Part shown: positions 22,564-29,732 of the stretch, in pieces
How the letters are laid out: every line of letters begins with the position of its first letter
How positions within the stretch are numbered: position 1 is the first letter of the stretch
Assembly: GCA_004151065.3 (NCBI GenBank)
Contig: NWUY0300018959.1
Coordinates: 11,434-41,165, forward strand
Reading direction: 5' to 3'
DNA: 29,732 nt
DNA from: Larix sibirica
Taxonomy: Eukaryota; Streptophyta; Pinopsida; Pinales; Pinaceae
Notes under the pieces: model-generated
Databases searched by the model: none
Seen by the model: the letters and a program-made list of their open reading frames with translations, nothing else
Told to the model about the DNA's origin: nothing
Translations under genes and position numbers: made by a program

Positions 22564-22581
22564 TGGTATCAAAGCAAGTTG
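22564..22581 (+). other. Possible LTR-retrotransposon primer-binding site (copy 2)
   Basis: This is the counterpart of 9811-9828: TGGTATCAAAGC two bases after a CA, again with no gag frame downstream. Confidence 0.5.
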
Positions 22582-23147
22582 AATCTTGTGTGGGAAGAGA
22601 TACGACAAGATTAAATAATTATAATAATGCCCAACAAATGACCACAACTAGGTCAATGCGACTACCAAGTACAAAAGTACATGTACTGCAAAGGGCCAAA
22701 GCCAAAGGCTTTGGAAGGATGCCTTGAAAGAGGTACAAAGGAAAGGGGAAAGATCTCGTTGCTCCTTGAACCTTCGCCAAAAAAGGAGGAAAGTTTCCTC
22801 TCCTACTGGCAATCAACCTTTGTATGTGTGTCTCTCCCAACATCTGAGGCCAAAATAGAACTATCCAGAAGAGAAAAAGCTCATGATAGAAGACTTTCCA
22901 AGAGTGCTAGAAGAAGAAATGGCCCACGACAACTGATGTCATCTCAAAGAAGCGAGTCGTTGAGGAGGTATACTTTCAAAAACAGACTTTACCAAGATAA
23001 GCCTACCTCCATGGGATAGCAATCGGTGACTCCAACAAGAGATTCTAGATTCAATTTTGTGAACTGACCAAATCTAGTCATTGTAACAATAATTGTTTGG
23101 CTTTAGAAAAAAATCCAAGATACTTTAACCCGGAATCCAAAGGATTA

Positions 23148-24153
23148 TTAGAAAATGGGAAAAGGTTGAGAATGACGGTTTTTTCCTCCTCTGACACCAT
23201 GAAATAGAAGTTGAGATTTAAGAGTATTGACACCAAATCTAAGTGCATGCATCCAATAAATTAGCACGTAAGGAGGCCAAACAATGATGCCTCTCAGCTC
23301 CACGAAGTGCTCTCCATAGAGGGCCATCTTGGGTATCAACCCCGATGGTGGATCAAGCCGAGTGACCAAGATGTGCTCCCTATAAATGTCATCTCTGATG
23401 ATCCTACTCATCTCATGTTTATTCAACACAAGATGGCCAAGGGCATTCAAATAAAACCTAAATGGAGGGAGGCGGTCCATTGAAATACAACTCACTAAAG
23501 GCACAAGACCTCTAAGAACGAGAAATGAGCCTGTCTCATAGGTCTGGTCAAGGTAATGGCCTCCTAAGAGAAGAAAGAAAGGTACAAATAGCAGTAATTG
23601 CCTATTGTCGTGTTATCAAAGCTCTAATCCGATGTGGAAATGAGAATAACCAAAAAATGGCCTCAGGCCAAAAGGGGTAGGCCACAAACTCTGCATAAAT
23701 AATGGCCAAAAGAACTATCCTCTTGCTCCTAACGATGCGACCAACCATAATTTTATGCACACTCTTCGTCTTGGCCAGGCCCAACTCAAGCAAACAAGGC
23801 CCCCAAGACTCGAACCATAAAGAACCTACAAGTCAAATGATAATATCCATAAGATCCATCTTGGATCAAGTGTCTTGTAAGTAGTTCTAGAAACACAATC
23901 ACTCGAGGAGAGCAAGGACCCCACACCCCTTGTTGATTCAGAGTTGGAGGGACTTCCTCAACCCAAAGTTCAAACCTAGGCTTTCAAAACTGAACTCCCA
24001 AGTAGGTGTAATCTACAGTCATCTCAACATCCACCCCTTTAAAGAAGAAACAGAAATCTACAAGGACATGCTTTTACCCATTGAAGATCACCACCTTGGT
24101 CTTACACAAGTTGACCATCAACCATCAAAGATCACAAAAGCTAGATAGGGCAT
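23148..24153 (-). pseudogene. LINE (non-LTR retrotransposon) reverse-transcriptase tail, decayed (copy 2)
   Basis: This is the counterpart of 10395-11400 with the same minus-strand blocks: KTKVVIFNG, DYTYLG, the RSK...IIYAEF...EAIF frame (23793-23602) and the IDRLPPF...KMALYGEHF frame (23504-23148). It carries the same stops and frame changes as copy 1. Confidence 0.75.
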
Positions 24154-24612
24154 CTAGTTTTCTCTATAAACCCTCCAACTAAAGGTTTTTACCCCCTAAA
24201 AATGCATGGCTTATTTTGCATTTTCATCAACATCTTTCTCTAACACAGCAAGAATCCATGGATGCTCAATGATAATTACAAGTTGCTAGAAGAGATTTGG
24301 AGGCCATGCACCTTGTCCTATATTACCACAATGTTGCATTATTAATGGAGCCCCATACTCATGGATTGAACCCTAGGCTTCAGCACCACGTGGATGGACA
24401 ATGTGAGTTAGAAGGGAACTTAGGAGATGAATGCCCTACCTTATTGAAGGTTCAAAGTATGACACATGCTAAAAAAAAGGGATTGAAGAAGGAACACTCT
24501 ACTTGAAAGGGCATGCCATGAGGCAATAAGATTGCACTTGGCATGGTCAAAGGCCAACTTAATGTTGAACACCCTCTTCAAGGAGGTGGCTAGGGCACAT
24601 TGAAGGCAAGAA

Positions 24613-24878
24613 GGGGTGAGAAATAACCCTAATGGAGGAGCCTCCACATATTTGGAGGTGCATTTCACCTTCAAAGAGGTTTTTGGGGTAAAGACACATT
24701 GTTAGAGGCATGTTTCACATATTTGGAGGGCATTTTTCACTTTTTAGGTCCTTTGGGGTTGAGCACACCTTATTTGATGCATTTCTACATATTTGGAGGC
24801 ATGTTTTAACCTACAAGGACTTCAGGGTAAGTACACATTTTTTTAGGCTTTTCTACATATCTGGAGACCAGCTCTTTG
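24613..24878. repeat. ~70-bp minisatellite, about four degenerate units (copy 2)
   Basis: This is the counterpart of 11860-12125, with ACATAT(T/C)TGGAG at 24646, 24717, 24787 and 24855. Confidence 0.75.
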
Positions 24879-25419
24879 CATAAAGAGATGCCATGTGGCA
24901 TTGTTGACATGATCAAGCCCTCAAATGAAGAGTGAATGTGTGCTTTATTTAATAAAGGCAATTGGCTTGTGGAGATGAAGAGTGGCAATGTGGACCCACT
25001 CAAAGTGTTCTATGCAATCAAATGGGAATGCTCCACCTTAGGAGGACTCTAGGGCCTTCTAAAATAAACAATATTTTATTGGAGAAGTTGTAGCATGGCT
25101 GGAGGATATGGAATTCCCCTCCAAGCACTTAGTTGAATATCTTTGGTGTTGATGTTTGTAGCTTAGACAGGTATTTCCATGAGATTGTGTCTTACTTATA
25201 GAAATCGTCATTAATACCTCTTACGAATTTAGGAAATTCACTTTATTAAAGCCAATTATTAAAGTGAATGTATTTTTTTAGATTAATTGAGGTTAATTTG
25301 GAGAAATGTCTAAGTTTTTGGCATTACTAAAGTTAATTAAATGAATCTCAACCATTGATCTCAAGTGAGTGAAATCTAATCTCAGCCATCAGAGTTAGGG
25401 TTTTCGTTCATCCCAATAG

Positions 25420-25426
25420 TATAAAA
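25420..25426 (+). promoter_or_regulatory. TATA box of the Copia 5' LTR
   Basis: TATAAAAGGAAGCC is a typical LTR promoter core. Transcription would be expected to start about 25-30 bases downstream, near 25450, in the plus direction toward the primer-binding site at 28562. The promoter core is placed by motif and distance only. It sits inside copy 2, which shows that the LTR begins upstream of 25420. Confidence 0.6.
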
Positions 25427-25673
25427 GGAAGCCAAGGTGAGAGCAGAAGACACACCAACACAATCACAAGAGAGTGAAACTCAAGCATTGAGTTGGAGAG
25501 GACTTTCTACTTTCTAGATTTGGCCAAGAGAGATATTGCAGCAGACAGAATTTTCTAGGGGGCCGTACCAGTCAAGTAGAGGTCCAAACAAATCGTCATC
25601 TATACAACTCATTCGAAAGTCATAGCAATTAGCAAGAGTCGTACAGACAGAGACCCAAGTGAACCATTTGCAC

Positions 25674-25681
25674 GTTGCGGC
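25674..25681. repeat. Candidate 8-bp target duplication, left of hAT insertion
   Basis: GTTGCGGC here and GTCGTGGC at 28139-28146 agree at six of eight positions. Eight bases is the hAT target-duplication length. Both differences are C/T changes, as expected after ageing, but an imperfect match of this length is weak evidence on its own. Confidence 0.45.
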
Positions 25682-25764
25682 CTAAGTCATATGGTTCACC
25701 GAACTTCAACCTTGAGGTTCGAAATTTGGCGAACCCAAAAAAAATGAAATTCAATGAAGTTCGC

Positions 25765-25860
25765 CAAACCTCAAGGCAAACTTCAAGGCAAAGCTGAAGC
25801 AAATTTGAACCCCAAATGAACCTCATTTCGAACCTCAAGGCAAACCTCAAGCAAAGGGTG
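25765..25860. repeat. Short direct repeats of AACCTCAAGGCAAAC type
   Basis: CCTCAAGGCAAAC, TTCAAGGCAAA and CGAACCTCAAGG variants recur several times within ~100 bases next to the left end of the hAT-like element. Such clustered short motifs resemble transposase-binding subterminal repeats. The minus-strand frame here (25868-25629) is a by-product of the repeats, not a gene. Confidence 0.55.
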
Positions 25861-25925
25861 AATTTCAATTTTTATTTTTTTTATTTTTATTTTTTTAGAT
25901 CAGTTTTTAGAAAGTTTAAAAATGC

Positions 25926-26252
25926 ATGGAGTTAAAAACCATATTCAAGAAAAAAGAAATGTTATTATCTAGACGGTTGGAAGACCTTGTTTATGTCTTC
26001 AGTAATTTGCAATTGGCCTTGAGTAGTGTTGCAAAAGATTCATCTAGTTCCTCTCTAACCCATGGTTTGCACCTATTTCAAGTGCAAAAGAAGNATATTC
26101 TTGCCACTGTTGGCGACATTAGTGATGAGCTTAAGCCTAGTGATGATAGAATCCCACTTATTGATGAATATGATGATCACAATTCTAGTCCATTTACTAC
26201 ATGTGCTCTTGTTTTAGAGCTTTATGATGTTACAAGTAAGCCACAAGACTAG
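25926..26252 (+). pseudogene. hAT transposase C-terminal fragment
   Basis: This is an open frame of 108 codons from ATG at 25926 to TAG at 26250-26252. Residues 16-32 (RRLEDLVYVFSNLQLAL) match the block after the hAT dimerisation domain, typically RLxDLVYVHxNxRL. The remainder is serine-rich then acidic (DDRIPLIDEYDDHN), typical of a transposase tail. Codon 57 contains the undetermined base at 26094. The catalytic and zinc-finger regions are absent, so this is a remnant. The ATG is probably an internal methionine of the original protein. Confidence 0.55.
26094..26094. other. Single N inside the hAT fragment
   Basis: This is the second undetermined base of the window. Unlike at 12687, the reading frame continues plausibly on both sides, but because the first N marks a structural break this one may also be a minimal gap. 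Adjacent sequence gives no overlap to test it. Confidence 0.6.
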
Positions 26253-26672
26253 AAATTCTGACCATGTTTAAAATTTTGTGAAACAATTTTACGAAGTATA
26301 ATTATTTGACATTATGGATTTCCTTTTAAACTTTGAAATTTAAAGACTATTCTACTTCATTCTGTAATTTTCAATTGCATTATGCATTATGTGTTTAAAT
26401 TTTGATCATGTTTTAAATTTTGTGATTTTTTTAGGGATTATAGGTATCTCACACTATGGACATCCTTTCAAATTTCCATGTTTGAAGGATATATTCTAGT
26501 ACTTTTTGCAATTTGCAATTGCATTGTATATTTAATAAGACCATTGATGATCGAATTTTATCATGATTAAGTAACTCATGAATCATATATGTTTATTGAT
26601 AATGATTCTTATTCATGTATGTTTATTGATGTTGATTTCTAATTATTTTGTGTTATATTTCATTTTAAAGAG

Positions 26673-26705
<33 letters not shown>

Positions 26706-26706
26706 G
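26673..26706. repeat. (CA)n(TA)n microsatellite
   Basis: A run of about ten CA units passes into about six TA units, directly beside the left arm of the long inverted repeat. Compound CA/TA arrays are highly mutable and easy to mis-assemble. Confidence 0.9.
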
Positions 26707-26710
26707 TCTG

Positions 26711-26803
26711 AGTTCAAGGCGAACCATTAAGTTTGATTCAGATTAGAATTTTCTGAAAAGGTTCAGATGAGGTTCACCATTAGGTTCATCTATATATATA
26801 TAT
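26711..26803. repeat. Left arm of a long inverted repeat
   Basis: This arm is about 80% identical, by eye, to the reverse complement of 28012-28124. It shares CCATTAAGTTTGATTC, TTAGAATTTTCTGA, GGTTCAGAT and GGTTCACCATTAGGTTC in order, and ends in a TA run. The arms enclose about 1.2 kb. They could be the terminal inverted repeats of a second, foldback-type element or an inverted re-insertion of the hAT right end. Confidence 0.75.
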
Positions 26804-28011
26804 GCAAAGTAACACATACCCCTAAAATGGGCCCTACAAGCCAATTCATCCAATTGTTCCACCCAGAGACCACCAAAACAAATGATAAATTATATGTTGA
26901 TCCAATTTGAATCACAGAATGTATAATAACTTTGTTTTCTCATTTTTGGTGTTGGTCGTACCTCTCTTCAACAAGCCATACACATCAGTTTGGGGTGGAT
27001 TTATTTACCATGCAGATACTAAGTTTTAGTAGCTATGGAGGTTGCCTTGTAAGATTTGATTAGTTAAATGATAAGATGACTTGAAGTAGAAATTCCATGT
27101 GAATGTGTGTAACTGTTTTATGCTTCTGCTATTTACTTCTAGCTATTGTGTGATTGTTGCAATGTGAAGAAGTTAAATTTATGTAGTTAAATAAAATATT
27201 TGTTTGGTTGAGAACATAAGGACTTCAATCACGTAGGAATTGGAAAATTTGCACCTTCCCACCTTCAAAATGGAGATTATAAAAGGAGTAGTCAAAAAAG
27301 AGATGGGGGTTTGAAGGTCATTCATTTTGGTTGTATTTCTGGAGGCACATAAGATTGTTGAGAACATTGCTCGATAGATCGACGAAAACAATGTAAAGGA
27401 GATTCATCCCATTGTTGTTGAAGCTCGTACATGATAATATAAGCTCTAGAAGAACCGAAGAAGACATTTTGAGTTGGAATTTTGCCTTGCCAAGTAGGTT
27501 CCCCCATGATAAATATTTGTGTCCTTGTGTATGTGTGATTGTGGAATTCTTGCACTTATTTTTTGTGTTGAATACACAATCCTTTTATTTACATAGTTGA
27601 ATTAACCACAAAGAACAAGCAATTAATAAATCACTATAGGATTCGTGTTAGTGAATTGATTTAACCATAGTCAAGTCAATTACATATCAACAAACACCTA
27701 AAAATTGTTCTTTCAATAATTCTTCGGATATATATTTTTTCCCATGAAAAAAACCATTATATTTTATATCTCAAGATATAAATCAAAATATACATCCACA
27801 TCTCTTTACAACATCTTGAGAGTGATAGGTCTCTATTTCTTCTCATCACAAACTTGACCCTATGAAGAAAGTTATTACTTAATAATTACAATATTTCAGC
27901 CTCGTAATTGTGTTTTTCAGCACTCGAATGCAACACATGTCAAAACTTACTGCATATTTTCAACAAGCCATCTAAACCTTTAATTCCTTTAGAAAAAAAA
28001 AACATATATAG
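26804..28011. other. 1.2-kb segment between the inverted arms; possible LTR-like piece
   Basis: There is no coding domain. TATAAAAGGAG at 27278 with T-rich and polyadenylation-like sequence downstream resembles the promoter of an LTR. TGTTGG at 26950 and CAACA ending at 27692 could be LTR ends, but no matching 5-bp target duplication was found (TTTGG versus AACAC). Three short frames on both strands (27179-27391, 27322-27555 and 27412-27600) look like chance. A solo LTR is possible but weakly supported. Confidence 0.35.
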
Positions 28012-28124
28012 GTACATCTATATATATATATATATATATATATACACGAACCTAATGGTGAACCTGATCTGAACCTCGTCAGAAAATTCTAACCCGAATC
28101 AAACTTAATGGTCACTGAATCCGA
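28012..28124. repeat. Right arm of a long inverted repeat, with (TA)n
   Basis: This pairs with 26711-26803. It begins with a TA array (about 28019-28044) and continues GAACCTAATGGTGAACC to the end of the hAT-like element. The TA array here is longer than in the left arm, as expected from slippage. Confidence 0.75.
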
Positions 28125-28138
28125 ACCTTGTAACATAG

Positions 28139-28146
28139 GTCGTGGC
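28139..28146. repeat. Candidate 8-bp target duplication, right of hAT insertion
   Basis: GTCGTGGC pairs with GTTGCGGC at 25674-25681 (6/8). The sequence that follows resumes the LTR leader. Confidence 0.45.
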
Positions 28147-28561
28147 TGTGCAGACAAAGCCACAAGCACACAATGCGTAGGGCGCATCTGTATGGGTCGT
28201 ACAACAATGTCGTACAGGTCGTACGGCACAGCAGCAAGCAGATAAGTTTGCTAGGCAGTTTTACAGGTTGGAGGTGAGCATTTTGCCAAGTTCTCTATTG
28301 TATTTTCTTGGGGCCATTTTTCCAATAAGAGAGCCCTTGTAAGCTTGGAAATTAATGCACGAAAAGTTGATTTGAAGGGAAAAAATTATATGTTTGTTAT
28401 TTTATTGAGTAGATATGTTTTCCATTGGAATCGCTTCCACTATTTATTTCTATTAAAATATTCCAGCAATATAATTTAATCAGTGAGTTGTAAAAGTGAT
28501 TTCAGCAAGGAAAATCACTAGGAAATATTTTATTTAGGCCTGGAATAATTAAAATTTATCA

Positions 28562-28576
28562 TGGTATTAGAGCTCA
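28562..28576 (+). other. Copia primer-binding site
   Basis: TGGTATTAGAGCTCA directly follows the LTR end CA at 28561. It matches the TGGTATCAGAGC primer-binding site for plant initiator methionine tRNA with one C-to-T change. Its position 113 bases before a gag start supports it strongly. Confidence 0.85.
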
Positions 28577-28674
28577 CACTCTGAAAGGGAGGTAGATCTA
28601 AAATCTACAGCAATAGATTTTGGCGGGTGCTTGAAGGAATAAGCACACAACTGTTATTTTGTGCAAATCTAGTT

Positions 28675-29732
28675 ATGGCAGCAACCAGTCTTAGATTTGA
28701 AGACGAGTTAGATGGAGCATCTTACTTACTGTCATGGAAAGCGAGGGTTACATTGCTTTTGAAGGAACATGAACTTTAGGATATTGTGAAGAAGACAGTG
28801 GCTTCACCAGCAAATCCAGCGCAGTTGGAAGCTCATTAGAAGAAGGATATTAAAGCCCAAAGAGTGATCTTAGATGTTGTTAAGGATCACTTAATTCCTC
28901 ATGTAGCAAAGAAAACAACGGCCCATGCAATGTACAAACTCTAGTGGATATGTTCCAGAGTGACAACATGAATAGGTAGATGATCTTGAGAAACAAGCTC
29001 AAGGATGTCTGGATGTCAAGATCTGACAATGTTACCATCTATCTCATGAAGATCACTCAGATACATGATCAACTTGCAACCATTAGGGAGAAAGTAGTCG
29101 ATGCAGAGCTTGTTAGTGTGGCATTGAATGGATTCACCAAGCCTTGGGAACCATTCGTAAAAGGACTCTATGCTCGGTAGAAACTCCCCACCTAGGAGAG
29201 GCTATGGGACTATTGCATCCAGGAAGAGACTCGGGAGGAGTCCAGGACACGCAACCATGGAGGTAGCGATGAGAACATGACCCTTTGTCAGCAAGGCAAG
29301 GAAGGGCAAAGGCAAGAGTTCCAACAAGAAGGGCAACGGTGAGGGGGAAGCCTCACAGCCGAGAAAGAAGAACTTGAGTAAGATCACGTGTTTTGTGTGC
29401 CACAAGAATGGCTACTATGCATCTTAACGTCATGAGAAGAAGAAAGGTAAAGGAAAGACACAGCAGGTAGTAGCATCTACAAACTCAGTTGAGTGAGTTT
29501 GTTGCGAAGTTCGAGAGCAATTTCTCACTCATTTCTTGCCTTTCTACCAACACAGTTGCTAGGAGTGCATGGTACTTGGACAGTGGTGCATCTCGTCATA
29601 TGACAAAAGCACGAGAGCTATTTAGCAGATTGACGAGATCAGACTCAGGATCCATGTGGAGCTTGGTGATGATGCCAAGTATGCAGTAGAGGAGAGGGAA
29701 CAATTTCTGTTCCAGCTTGAGTCAGGTGGTTC
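28675..29732 (+). pseudogene. Copia gag / zinc-knuckle / protease pseudogene, cut by window end
   Basis: ATG at 28675 opens a Copia gag of the UBN2 type (RFEDELDGASYLLSWKARV). After 33 codons it hits TAG where the family has Trp, then another TAG. A one-base loss near 28936 shifts the frame to LVDMFQSDNMNR and the open stretch 28980-29180 (MSRSDNVT.YLM, ALNGFTKPWEPFVKG). A zinc knuckle at about 29394-29430 reads CFVCHKNGYYAS-stop-R: the canonical His is Tyr, the Gln is a stop and the last Cys is Arg. The frame 29489-29689 holds the aspartic-protease site WYLDSGASRHMT at about 29568, intact at D-S-G. Another frameshift follows. It would encode the capsid/nucleocapsid and protease of a retrotransposon but is dead. 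Most lesions are C/G-to-T/A transitions, the usual decay of methylated plant transposons. Integrase and RT would lie beyond 29732. Confidence 0.9.

Larger units (their letters stand above)
12754..25439. repeat. 12.7-kb near-identical repeat, copy 2
   Basis: This is the second head-to-tail copy of 1-12686. Unlike copy 1, it is continuous on both sides with other sequence: 66 bases on the left (12688-12753) and an LTR leader on the right (25440 onward). The right junction falls 13 bases after an LTR-type TATA box, where the sequence reads naturally into a retrotransposon leader. Copy 2 therefore looks like the version in its true genomic context. Confidence 0.95.
25682..28138. mobile_element. 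Decayed hAT-like DNA transposon inserted in the Copia LTR
   Basis: The left end CTAAGTCATATGGTTC and the reverse complement of the right end CTATGTTACAAGGTTC match at 12 of 16 bases, and imperfect 8-bp repeats flank them. Near both ends GAACC/GGTTC motifs recur densely (25690-25860 and 28048-28130), like hAT subterminal repeats. A short frame at 25926-26252 resembles the end of an hAT transposase. The element is 2457 bp and internally rearranged: it lacks the catalytic transposase region and contains a second copy of its right end in inverted orientation (about 26711-26803). Family assignment is moderately supported; the boundaries are my inference. Confidence 0.5.
25420..28561 (+). mobile_element. 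Copia 5' LTR (3' portion), split by a nested insertion
   Basis: The LTR is inferred from the TATA box at 25420 on the left and the end ...TTATCA at 28561 on the right, immediately before a primer-binding site. The left TG end was not found. It must lie upstream inside the repeated block, perhaps near 25305, which would give an LTR of about 0.8 kb once the insertion is subtracted. The LTR is broken by an hAT-like element at about 25682-28138. The LTR pieces on both sides share GTCGTAC-like motifs. The 3' LTR lies beyond the window. Confidence 0.65.

Noticed and set aside
1-25439. The two 12.7-kb copies as a pair of LTRs or as concatemers of a circular virus or plasmid genome
   Set aside because: LTRs of this length are not known, and the block contains a host F-box gene and mixed transposon debris in both orientations. 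There is no replication, movement or coat gene set, and copy 2 runs into unrelated retrotransposon sequence.
25629-25868. Minus-strand 79-codon frame with repeated CLEV motifs as a protein gene
   Set aside because: The repeats in the product come from clustered AACCTCAAGGCAAAC-type DNA repeats near the transposon end.
26950-27692. Complete solo LTR with TGTTGG...CAACA ends and a TATA box
   Set aside because: The flanking five bases do not match, and such short ends occur by chance in AT-rich DNA, so I kept it only as a weak possibility.
29202-29405. Minus-strand 67-codon frame in the gag region
   Set aside because: It is a shadow of the plus-strand gag linker and zinc-knuckle region.

Overview
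The window looks like an AT-rich, repeat-dominated stretch of a large seed-plant nuclear genome; a gymnosperm is plausible but not proven. The evidence is old, heavily mutated Copia and LINE retrotransposon remains, hAT and Mutator-type DNA transposon remnants, and one clear plant gene: an EID1-like (EDL2-type) F-box protein. There are no bacterial operons, CRISPR arrays, rRNA genes or recognisable tRNA genes.

Layout. Positions 1-12686 and 12754-25439 are two head-to-tail copies of the same ~12.7 kb sequence at a constant offset of 12753 bases, with no net indel. Only two substitutions were noticed (3847/16600 and 3857/16610). Copy 1 stops at a single N at 12687. It is followed by 66 bases (12688-12753) found nowhere else in the window, then by copy 2. 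Copy 2 runs without a break into unique sequence at 25440. This geometry suggests that copy 1 is a redundant contig (false or haplotypic duplication) rather than a biological tandem duplication, although a very recent duplication cannot be excluded.

Each copy holds, in order: a 389-bp imperfect tandem repeat; a decayed Copia RT/RNase H tail, itself duplicated with a ~692-bp period, the second unit carrying a 272-bp Mutator-type MITE with a perfect 9-bp target-site duplication; a four-copy G-box-bearing short repeat; a degenerate repeat; the F-box gene on the minus strand; a 106-bp tandem repeat; a possible retrotransposon primer-binding site; a LINE reverse-transcriptase remnant on the minus strand; a ~70-bp minisatellite; and an LTR-type TATA box.

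From 25440 to the end is a decayed Copia retrotransposon in the plus orientation. Its 5' LTR begins somewhere inside copy 2 and ends at 28561. A primer-binding site follows at 28562, then a gag/zinc-knuckle/protease pseudogene that runs off the window. The LTR is split by an hAT-like insertion (about 25682-28138) that keeps a short transposase C-terminal fragment, a second N (26094), a long inverted repeat and AT/CA microsatellites.

The only gene likely to be functional is the F-box gene, present in both copies. The rest is transposon debris. I found no convincing new molecular system. The items most worth checking are the duplication/N junction, the nested insertions and the G-box repeat array.
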